This document shows positions 1-5,909 of a stretch of 6,999 nucleotides of DNA, in pieces; position 1 is the first letter of the stretch, and every line of letters starts with the position of its first letter. The notes beneath the pieces were generated by a model that worked only from the letters and a program-made list of their open reading frames with translations, did not search any database and was not told the origin of the DNA. Both the position numbers and the translations under genes were made by a program. This stretch comes from Thermus kawarayensis JCM 12314 (GTDB lineage Bacteria > Deinococcota > Deinococci > Deinococcales > Thermaceae): positions 1 to 6,999 of the forward strand of contig BBBL01000077.1 in NCBI GenBank assembly GCA_001311545.1, read 5' to 3'.

Positions 1-190
1 CGTGGTCGTGGTTGCCCCGCACCGCTACCGCCCCGGTCCGCTTGAGCCAGGAGAGGACCCCCCGGGGGCTTGGCCCGTAGTTCACCGCATCCCCGGCGAA
101 GAGGACGGCGTCTACCCGCCCCGCCGCGGCCACGATGGCCCTCAGGGCCCAGACGTTCCCGTGAAGGTCGCTCAGGATCAGGACGCGCAT
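1..190 (-). CDS. Metallophosphoesterase (calcineurin-like), N-terminal 63 residues only
   Basis: The first 63 codons of a gene that runs off the low-coordinate edge. The visible residues carry the metal-binding motifs of the calcineurin-like phosphoesterase superfamily in order: SDLHGN (Asp8, His10), GD at 33-34 followed by AVNYGPSP, and GNHDH at 59-63. These residues bind a two-metal centre that hydrolyses phosphate mono- or diesters. The short spacing is like that of small YfcE-type bacterial enzymes, but the substrate cannot be told from this fragment. The ATG at 190 is preceded by GGAGG about 10 bases upstream, and the start overlaps the end of the preceding gene by 13 bases. It is therefore probably the last visible member of the operon that begins at the antiporter. 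No signal peptide is seen, so a cytoplasmic location is inferred. Confidence 0.9.
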   Translation of the reverse strand, partial: MRVLILSDLHGNVWALRAIVAAAGRVDAVLFAGDAVNYGPSPRGVLSWLKRTGAVAVRGNHDH

Positions 191-623
191 AGCCTTATCT
201 CCTCCTTCCCTTCCTCGTAGTCCCACAGGCCCAGCACCCCACCCCACTCCGCCAGGGCCCGGGCCGCCTTCTCCCCCTGGGGCCCGGGGGAAAGAGGGGC
301 AGGAGGTGGGGGAGGCGCAGGACCTCCTTCCCCTTTAGGGCCTCCAGCACCTCCACCCAGGGGAGGGCTTCCAGGAGCCCAAAGAGGGCTTCGGGAGGCC
401 GTGCGGGGTCTTCCAGCCAGGCCCGGCCTGCCGGGGTGAGCTCCAAGGAGAAGCCCCGCTGCCGCCAAAGACCCAGTTCCTCACCCAGGGCCAGGGCTTC
501 CAAGGGTTCGTCCACCGCTTGGCGGAGGGCGGGAAGGATCTCCGGCCAGCCAAGCCCCTCCCCCACCAAGACCAGGGCCTCGTAGAGGTCCTTGGGGCCC
601 ACCGGGATCAGCCTCGCCTCCAC
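178..623 (-). CDS. Small AAA-associated (ABC ATPase C-terminal-type) domain protein, with one frameshift
   Basis: Restored length is about 148 residues. It begins at GTG 623, with GGAGG five bases upstream, and overlaps the preceding gene by 16 bases. The protein has a winged-helix look: helices, then SLELTPAGRAWLED, then a helical segment, ending GEKAARALAEWGGVLGLWDYEEG. This pattern resembles the domain attached to the C-terminus of nitrate/sulfonate-type ABC ATPases (the AAA_assoc_C type), here without any ATPase. The assignment is from memory of that family and is moderate. The frame breaks near 279-290: the upstream frame runs on into low-complexity Arg-rich sequence, and the frame reached by stepping back one base gives the family-like C-terminus and stops at 178. 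A missing base in a C/G run is the simplest cause; a programmed -1 shift is the alternative. Its role is unknown. Confidence 0.6.
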
Positions 624-1018
624 GGCCACCTCCTTTCCTTGGGCTTGCCGGGCTTGGGCTTGCCCGCCGGGGGCGACCAGCGGGCCTCGAGGCCCAGGAG
701 AACCCGCCGGTACCGGTCCTGCACCTCCCTGAGGTCGCGGATCCACGCCTCCTCGGGGGCGCGGGGGAACCAGTAGGGGCAGGGGCAGAGGCGCCGCCAG
801 TCCTTGACCGCGGGCTCCCGGGCCCAAGAGAAGGTGAAGCGGCAGGCGAAGCGGGCTTCCCCCAGCACCCGGAGGGGGACCAGGTAGAGGCAGGCCTGCG
901 GGTGGGCCAGGGCCTCGGGAATAGGGCAGGCGCGGCACACCTCCGGGGTCACGGGCCGGTCTTCTTCGGCGCCGCAAAGCCCTTGGTGCCGGTAGGGGCA
1001 GGGAGGCCAGCCCTCCAT
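608..1018 (-). CDS. Cysteine-rich hypothetical protein (136 aa)
   Basis: I do not recognise a named family. The 136-residue protein starts at ATG 1018, seven bases after the UspA stop, with GAGG a few bases upstream. It has eight cysteines at 7, 15, 28, 31, 43, 59, 78 and 80, including CRAC and CPCPYWF. This is unusual for a cytoplasmic thermophile protein and suggests an iron-sulfur cluster or structural metal. After residue 85 there is a helical stretch with no cysteine (AWIRDLREVQDRYRRVLLGLEA) and then a Lys/Pro/Arg tail. There is no signal peptide or membrane segment. It overlaps the next gene by 16 bases, so the two are probably translationally coupled. Position in the antiporter-UspA operon suggests a stress-linked role, but function is not known. 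Confidence 0.8.
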   Translation of the reverse strand: MEGWPPCPYRHQGLCGAEEDRPVTPEVCRACPIPEALAHPQACLYLVPLRVLGEARFACRFTFSWAREPAVKDWRRLCPCPYWFPRAPEEAWIRDLREVQDRYRRVLLGLEARWSPPAGKPKPGKPKERRWPWRRG

Positions 1019-1025
1019 CCCGTCC

Positions 1026-1445
1026 TCAGTGGACCACCATGACCGCGCAGTGGGCATAGCGGAGCACCCGCTCCGAAACCGAGCCCAGCATCCAGCGCTG
1101 GACCGGGGTGAGGCCCCGCCGCCCCAGGACGATGAGCTCGTACCCCTCTTTCTCCGCCACCCGCACCAGGGTCTCCGCCGGATGGCCCACCCGGGTTTCC
1201 GCCCGGAAGGGCACGCCCCGGCGCTCCGCCTCCTGGTGGGCGTAGCGAAAGGCCTCCGCCAAGGGGCCTTTGGCCTCCTCCAACACCCCCTCCAGCTCGA
1301 GGCCCAGCTCGGCGAACTCGGGGGGCCGCACCACCGCCAAGGCCAGCACCTCGGCGCGGAAGGCCCGGGCCACCTCCAGGGCCGCCACCAGAGCCTTCCT
1401 CGCCGCCTCTGAGCCATCGTATCCTACAAGGATTCTACGGAACAT
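1026..1445 (-). CDS. UspA-family universal stress protein (139 aa)
   Basis: A complete single-domain Usp of normal length. It opens with FRRILVGYDGSEAA (conserved Asp9 at the end of strand 1) and carries the ATP-binding signature G-2x-G-9x-G-S near the C-terminus, visible as GRRG, nine residues, then GS. It ends in HCAVMVVH, the usual final strand. This places it with ATP-binding, MJ0577-like Usps, which act as cytoplasmic dimers in stress adaptation; the partner and exact output are not known. The ATG at 1445 has AAAGGAGG about eight bases upstream. It lies 42 bases after the antiporter stop with no terminator between them, so it is probably co-transcribed and under the upstream fluoride riboswitch. 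Usp genes are, as I recall, among those reported downstream of this riboswitch class. Confidence 0.95.
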   Translation of the reverse strand: MFRRILVGYDGSEAARKALVAALEVARAFRAEVLALAVVRPPEFAELGLELEGVLEEAKGPLAEAFRYAHQEAERRGVPFRAETRVGHPAETLVRVAEKEGYELIVLGRRGLTPVQRWMLGSVSERVLRYAHCAVMVVH

Positions 1446-1487
1446 CCCCCACTCCTCCTTTCTGCCCGGGCGAGCCAGATCGCCTTC

Positions 1488-2656
1488 TCAGTCACCGGAA
1501 ACCACCTCCCCCTTGGAGGCCCGGGCCTCCTCCAGGTGGTGGTGGGGAAGGAAGAAACGGTTGGCGAGCCAGGTGGGCACCACGGCGCTGGCGATCACGG
1601 TGGCCACCAGCAGGGAATACTGGTCCCGGTCTATGATGCCGTGGGTGAGGCCGTAGAGGCTGGAGATGGTACCGAAGGTGAGGCCGGTGGACATCATCAG
1701 GGTGGTGTAGGCGGCCTCGCGGCCCCGGTGGCCAAGGGCCAGGGTGGCGGGGTAGACGCCCAGGAGCTTGCTGGCCATCTTGGCGACGAAGAGCACCAGG
1801 AAGGCCCCCATCCCCGCCATCAGGCCGGGGAGGCTCACCAGGCTTCCCGCCCTGAGGAAGTAGAAGGGGGTGAGGAGGCCGAGGGTGAGGGTCCTCAGCC
1901 TCCGCAAAAGGCCGTGGTCCCGGCCCACGCTCCCCGCCAGGACCATGCCCACCAGATAGGCGGGGAGGACCGCCTCCGAGCCGCTCCACACGGCGAGGCC
2001 CCCAGGGCGAAGAGGGCGAGGAGGAGGAACTTGGCCTCCAGCTCGTAGGTGCCCCCGCCGAAGCGGCGGAAGAAGGCCGGGGTGGCCCGGGGCAGGAAAA
2101 GGAGGGCCAGGAGAAGCCCCAGGGCGAAGAGGAGGGTGCGCATGCCAAAGGGGGCGAAGAGAAGGCCCAGGGCGAGGACCGTGCCCAGGTCGTTCACGAA
2201 GCAGGCGGCCAGGATCACCTTGCCGAAGGGGGTTCTGTTGAGGCCGAGCTCCAGCATCACCGCGTAGACCACGGCCACGCTGGTGGTGGATAGGGCCACC
2301 CCGGCCAGCCAGCTCGCCCTCGGCGTCCAGCCCAGGAGGAGGTGGGCCAGCAGGGCGGCCCCCAGGAAGGGGGCGAGAAACCCCGCAAGGCCGATGCCCA
2401 GGGCCTCCTTCCAGCTCCGCTTTAGCGTCTCGGGGTCAAGCTCCGCCCCGGCCAGGAAGGTGAGGACCACGCTCCCCACGCCCGCCAGGAAAACTACCCA
2501 GGGGGCGCCCGTCTGCATCAGGTCCCTTCCCAGGACCGCTCCGGCGGCCACGCCCACCACGATCTCCGTCAGGGCCACGGAGAGGCGGAATGCCACGGAG
2601 AGCAAGGTGGCCAGCACCGCAAGCCCAAGCCATATGGCCGCAACACCCCAGTCCAT
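1488..2656 (-). CDS. CPA-superfamily cation/proton antiporter (NapA/KefB-like), with one frameshift
   Basis: Restored length is about 389 residues, the size of membrane-only NapA-type antiporters. Hydrophobic helices run throughout, starting near residue 5. Family signs include FLAGAELD near 67-74, the ALSTTSVAVVY segment near 121-131 (the unwound helix of the core domain), and FVNDLGTV with Asn155-Asp156. The Asn-Asp pair replaces the Asp-Asp of electrogenic antiporters, which in this superfamily usually goes with electroneutral exchange. There is no C-terminal TrkA_N or RCK domain. The ATG at 2656 has AAAGGAGG seven bases upstream. The frame breaks near 1996-2000: FALGA continues one frame over as AVWSGSEAVLPAYLVG, so one base is missing in a G/C run. 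A riboswitch and terminator precede it. It would exchange Na+ or K+ for H+ across the inner membrane. The ion is not readable from the sequence. Confidence 0.88.
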
Positions 2657-2683
2657 CGGGCTTCCTCCTTTCCGGGGTGAAGG

Positions 2684-2714
2684 AAAAGGCCCCCACCCCT
2701 TTTGGGTAGGAGCC
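2684..2714 (-). terminator. Intrinsic terminator hairpin of the antiporter leader (riboswitch expression platform)
   Basis: On the minus strand GGCTCCTACCC (2714-2704) pairs with GGGTGGGGGCC (2698-2688) around the loop AAAAG. This gives 11 base pairs with G-U pairs allowed, followed at once by TTTTCCTT. The first six bases of the 5' arm (2714-2709) are also the 3' strand of the riboswitch pseudoknot, so the two structures exclude each other. This is the layout expected when fluoride binding blocks termination and allows transcription. Confidence 0.8.
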
Positions 2715-2752
2715 ATCAGCCCACGGGGCGGTTTAGGCGGGCCCCATCGCCT
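2706..2752 (-). promoter_or_regulatory. Fluoride riboswitch (crcB motif) upstream of the antiporter operon
   Basis: The minus-strand RNA fits the fluoride aptamer. P1 pairs AGGCG (2752-2748) with CGCCU (2739-2735), closing a loop that contains AUGGGGCC. A short AAACC linker follows, then a GCCC/GGGC hairpin (2729-2719), the conserved UGAU, and the pseudoknot strand GGCUCC (2714-2709). GGCUCC pairs with GGGGCC in the P1 loop (2745-2740). The order and conserved bases match the Thermotoga petrophila fluoride aptamer as I remember it. It would sense F- and turn on the antiporter and downstream genes by preventing the terminator that overlaps its 3' end. Confidence 0.92.
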
Positions 2753-2759
2753 TAAAAAG

Positions 2760-2765
2760 AGGATA
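2760..2765 (-). promoter_or_regulatory. Possible -10 element for the antiporter riboswitch leader
   Basis: TATCCT on the minus strand lies eight bases before the first paired base of the aptamer, so transcription would start almost at the riboswitch 5' end. A convincing -35 box is not seen; the best candidates (CTTGGC or TTGGCT, about 15-16 bases upstream) are weak. Confidence 0.4.
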
Positions 2766-2786
2766 CCACGGCAAGCCTGAAGCCAA

Positions 2787-2802
2787 GGTGAAGCTCTTCA
2801 CC
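2787..2802 (-). repeat. Inverted repeat over the stop codon of the second MutS-like gene
   Basis: GGTGAAG and CTTCACC form a 7-base inverted repeat with a 2-base gap, spanning the TGA at 2800-2798. No clear U-run follows, so it is at best a weak terminator. It sits just before the promoter of the next transcription unit. Confidence 0.35.
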
Positions 2803-4257
2803 CTCCGAAGACCTGGCGCAACAGGTCCTCGCCGTAGGCCGTGGGCTCGGGGGGTGCGGACAGGAGGCGGAAGGTGCGGGTGCCGTCGGGAAGCCGCTCG
2901 GCCTTGAGGAAGAGCGCCCGTGTGTCCTCCAGGAAGGCCGCCACCAGGGTGTAGAAGTGGGTGACGAAGACCACCCGTACCCCCGCTTCCGTCAGGGCCC
3001 GCACCACCTGGCCCCCCAGCTCCGAGCCCTCGGGCTCGCTGGTGGCCGCGAAGCTCTCGTTGAAGAGGAAAAGGGGCCGCGCCGAAAGGTGGTCCACCAG
3101 GCCGCTGAGCCGCCGGAGTTCCTCCTCCAACTTCCCCGCCGAAAGCTCCCGGTCCTCCTCGCGCTTGAAATGGGTGAATATCCCATCCACGAGACCGCTC
3201 TCAAAGGCCTCCGCCCCCACGAAGAGCCCGGCCTGCATGAGGAGCTGGGCGAGGCCCAGGCTCCGCAGGAAGGTGGTCTTGCCCCCGCGGTTGGCCCCCG
3301 TGATGAAAACGGGGTTCTTGCCGTGGGCCTCGAGGTCGTTGCCCACGGCCCCCCCTTGCCGAAGGGCCAGCCCCACGTCGTAGAGGCCCTTGAAGGCCAG
3401 GTGGAGGCCCTCCCTGGGGGTGGGAAAGGCCAGGGGGAAGGCCCAGGGCCTTAAGCTCGAGGCCAGGCGAGAGGCCCCCAGGAGAAAGCCCGCCTCTGCC
3501 CGCAAGGCCTCAAAGAAGCGGGCCACCTCCTCCACCGCCGTGGCCAAGGCCTTGGCCGCGGCCCAGGCGCCCCGCTCCCGGATCTCCCCCAGGATCCTCG
3601 CCCCGGTCTCGTCCCGGGGGTGGAGGGTGAGGAGGTAGGTCCTGGGCCTGCGGGCGAAGGGCCAGGGGAACCTTCGGCTCGGGGGGAAGGAGGGTGTACC
3701 CCTCGCCCCGCCCCTCCGGGCCGAGGCCGGCGGCCATCCAGATGCCCTGGGGAAAGCGGAGGGCCTCGAGGTGCGCCTTGGCCTCCCGGAAGAAGTCGGG
3801 GGTGAGGACGGCGGAAAGCCGCGCCCGGAGGTCCAGGAAGGGGGCGTGGGCGAGGGGGGTGCGGGCGAGGAGGTCCAGAAGCTCCCGCAGGCCTTTGAGC
3901 AGGGCCTCCATCCCCTTGATGGCCCCGTAGAGGTCGGGCCGGTCCCTCCGGTAGAGGCCGTAGCCCTCCCGGCGCTTGGCCTCAGGGTCTCGTCGGCCAG
4001 ACGGTAGAGCCCCTCCGCAAGCCCGGGTTGCTCCAAGGTTCCCGCACCGCCTCCTGGCGGTGGAGGATAGCGGGGATGCCGGTGTGGAGGCCTTGGGCCA
4101 GGACCTTCCGCGCCACCTCCACGAGGTAGGCATCCCCCTCGCCCATGGTTTCCAGGAGCGTTCCCAGCCCCAGGTCGTGCTCCAGGTCCTCCCAGCCGAA
4201 GGGGAGGGGATGGTTTAGGTCCAGGTCGCGGTCGGGGTAGAGGAGGCCCACCCTCAT
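2798..4257 (-). CDS. MutS-like ATPase, second of a tandem pair, with three frameshifts
   Basis: Restored length is about 486 residues, against roughly 800 for true MutS. The C-terminal half has the MutS-type ABC ATPase. Walker A is GANRGGKTTF (about 321-330, Lys327), then IFTHFKREED and a KLEEEL helix, Walker B LFLFNES (Asn400, Glu401), and the H-loop FVTHF (His about 434). The N-terminal half is helical, like MutS core/lever domains, and I see no mismatch-reading FxE domain. Asn replaces the usual Walker B Asp, as I recall for this MutS-related subfamily. The ATG at 4257 overlaps the first MutS-like stop as ATGA. Frame breaks: near 4039-4043 (a base missing between AVREP and LEQPG), near 3985-3988 (a base missing before EAKRREGYG), and near 3659-3662 (an extra base between KVPLA and FARRPRTYLL). 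It probably partners the gene before it; substrate unknown. Confidence 0.85.
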
Positions 4258-5788
4258 GGCCTACCCCCGAGGCGCTCCTTGAGGAGCGGGTAGGTGAGGC
4301 CGTGCTTCGCCGCCAAGGCCAGGGCGTAGGCCTTGCCGTCCGCCGGCCTTTCCAGGATGCGGAAGGTCCGCCTAGAGGGGTCCTGGGGGTCCACCTCCGC
4401 CACCAGGCTGAGGGTGCCGGGTAGGCGGGCGAGCTCGTCCAAGAAGGTCACCAACACCGCCAGGCTTCCCTTGGCCCGGATCCTTTCCAGGAGGAAACGC
4501 CCTATGAGGCGGGCGTCCAGGAGGGCGGCCGAGGCCAAGGGCTCGTTGAGGAGGAGGAGGGAGTGCCCATCGGCCCGGTCCAGTAGGGCCTTGAGCCGGT
4601 GGAGGTCCTCCTCCAGCTTGCTCTTAAGCTCCTCTGGGTTTTCCCGCGCTTCGAAGTGGGTGAGGATGGCCCTGGGTAGGGAGAGCCGGGCCCGCCTGGC
4701 CGGCACCGGGAGGCCCAAGGCGGCCAGGTGGTGGAGTTGCCCCACCATCCGGGCAAAGGTGGTCTTGCCCCCCTGGTTGGGCCCGGTGACCACCAGGATC
4801 CTGGCCTCCTGGAAGCGGAAGCCGTTGCCCACGGGCCGCTTCCCCTCGGCGAGGAGCCTGGCGGCCAGAACCAGGTCGTAGGCCTCCTCGGCGAGGAAGG
4901 GCGGGGCCTCGGCCAGCTCGGGGTAGGCGAAGGGAAGGCCCACGGCCCGCAGGGGGGCCACGAAGTCCAGATAGGCCAGGAAGAAGCGGGCCTCCCGCTC
5001 CAGCCGGGCAAGGGTAGGGTCCGGGAAGTCCCGGTGTTCCCGGAAGAAGGCCTCGAGGCGGCGGAAGACCTCGGGGAAGAGGAGGGCGAGGTGGTCCAGG
5101 ATCCACTCCTCACGTGGTTGAGCCAGGGCCCGAGGGGCAGGGCCTCCTCCCGGAAGGAGGGGGGGCTTTTGCCGAAGAAGGGCCGGAAGGTGGCCTGGAC
5201 CCGCTCGCCGTAGTCCTCCTCGCCCCCGTAGGCCCTGAGGGCCAGGCGTCCCTCGTGCACGTGGAGGACGTAGCGGAGGTGGCGCAGGGCCGCTTGGAGG
5301 GCCTCGAGGTCCCTCCTAAGCCCCAGGAAGCCCGCTCCCTTCCGGTAGGATTCCAGGTAGTCCCGGTAGGCGCGCAGCCCCTCCGACCGCGGGGGATGGC
5401 GGGCGAGGCCTTCCGCCAAGGCCTCCACCCCCTCCAGATAGGCCGAGGCGGCCTGGAGGAAGTAGAGGCGGGCCTGCCAGGGGTGGCGGTCCTGAGCCGC
5501 CAGGTCCAGCCGCGCCCTCACCTCCTCCATGGCCCGGAAGTAGGGGCGGAAGGCCGCCGAGAGCCCCTTTCCCTCCAGGTCCCGGGCCACCTGTTGCCGG
5601 TGGAGGACCCCATCCCGCTCCCTCAGGGGGTTGCGGAAGACCGCCTCGAGGCCCATCCCCGGGTGGGCGGCGAAGACTTCCTTCTCCAGCTCGCCCAGCA
5701 AGAGGTCTTTGAAGTGGGCCGGAACCTCCTCCATGGGCTCCTGGATGGGGCCCAGCAGGCTTGGCGAAACCCCTTCCACCTTCTCCAT
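4254..5788 (-). CDS. MutS-like ATPase, first of a tandem pair, with one frameshift
   Basis: Restored length is about 511 residues. Residues 1-225 are mostly helical. The C-terminal ATPase has Walker A GPNQGGKTTF (about 336-345, Lys342), ILTHFEARENPEELKSKLEE, Walker B SLLLLNEP (Asn415, Glu416), and VTFLDEL where MutS has its H-loop, with Phe in place of His. The fold is MutS-type ABC ATPase without the mismatch-binding N-terminal domain, so a mismatch-repair label would overstate it. The ATG at 5788 has GGAGG directly after the leader terminator U-run. The frame breaks near 5109-5112: one missing base turns PWLNHVEEWILDHL into PWLNHVRSGSW. The stop overlaps the next MutS-like start as ATGA. 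The leader carries a fluoride riboswitch, so induction by fluoride is inferred. It acts in the cytoplasm, presumably on nucleic acid. Confidence 0.88.
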
Positions 5789-5797
5789 GGCTCCTCC

Positions 5798-5834
5798 AAA
5801 AGGAAGACTCCTACCGGCTTCACCGGTAGGAGTC
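5798..5834 (-). terminator. Intrinsic terminator hairpin of the MutS-like leader (riboswitch expression platform)
   Basis: A perfect 12-bp inverted repeat: GACTCCTACCGG (5834-5823 on the minus strand) and CCGGTAGGAGTC (5817-5806) around the loop TGAAG, followed by TTCCTTTT. The Shine-Dalgarno site starts right after the U-run. The first six bases of the 5' arm (5834-5829) are the 3' strand of the aptamer pseudoknot, so ligand binding and termination are mutually exclusive. Confidence 0.88.
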
Positions 5835-5874
5835 ATCAGCCCCAGCGGGCGGTTCAGGCGGACTCCATCGCCCT
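5826..5874 (-). promoter_or_regulatory. Fluoride riboswitch (crcB motif) upstream of the MutS-like pair
   Basis: The minus-strand RNA folds as a fluoride aptamer. P1 pairs GGGCG (5873-5869) with CGCCU (5860-5856). Its loop AUGGAGUCC supplies GGAGUC (5866-5861) for a pseudoknot with GACUCC (5834-5829). Between them lie GAACC, a GCCC/GGGC hairpin (5850-5839) and UGAU. It shares its core with the copy near 2706-2752, while the pseudoknot bases differ and compensate each other (GGAGUC/GACUCC here, GGGGCC/GGCUCC there). That covariation strongly supports the fold. Expected logic: F- present gives readthrough into the MutS-like genes. Confidence 0.93.
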
Positions 5875-5880
5875 ACACCC

Positions 5881-5909
5881 AGTCTAGCAAAGGGAGCCTC
5901 CCCCGTCTA
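5881..5909 (-). promoter_or_regulatory. Promoter for the MutS-like transcription unit
   Basis: On the minus strand TAGACG (5909-5904) and TAGACT (5886-5881) are separated by exactly 17 bases, each matching four of six positions of the -35 and -10 consensus. Transcription would start about 7 bases later, at the riboswitch 5' end. The elements lie inside the last codons of the upstream exported-protein gene. Confidence 0.6.

Noticed and set aside
195..977. A single 260-residue minus-strand protein
   Set aside because: The part before 623 is a Pro/Gly/Arg-rich shadow of the Cys-rich gene, and the part after the break near 282 is out of frame. Only the central section is real.
608..1417. A single 269-residue protein starting inside the UspA gene
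   Set aside because: The first half is the shadow of UspA in another frame. Only the part from ATG 1018 looks like a protein and has its own ribosome site.
1536..2048. Long plus-strand open frame opposite the antiporter (170 codons)
   Set aside because: It is the antisense of a gene with clear membrane-protein motifs; its composition is Gly/His/Glu/Gln-rich low complexity with no ribosome site, as expected from a very GC-rich antisense frame.
2798..5788. The two MutS-like genes as pseudogenes
   Set aside because: Intact Walker motifs, riboswitch, promoter, ribosome site and ATGA overlap, with breaks limited to single bases mostly in G/C runs, make sequence error more likely than decay.
4254..5788. 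True MutS mismatch-repair protein
   Set aside because: The product is about 300 residues shorter than MutS, has no mismatch-recognition N-terminal domain, and lacks the LDE Walker B and the H-loop histidine.
2704..5834. The two similar leader sequences as a mobile or CRISPR-type repeat
   Set aside because: The similarity is limited to a structured aptamer core with compensating base changes, and each copy is followed by its own terminator and gene start, which fits riboswitches and not repeats of a mobile element.
5114..5887. 257-codon plus-strand open frame across the MutS-like gene and its leader
   Set aside because: It is antisense to the MutS-like frame and runs through the riboswitch and terminator; no motif and no start signal support it.
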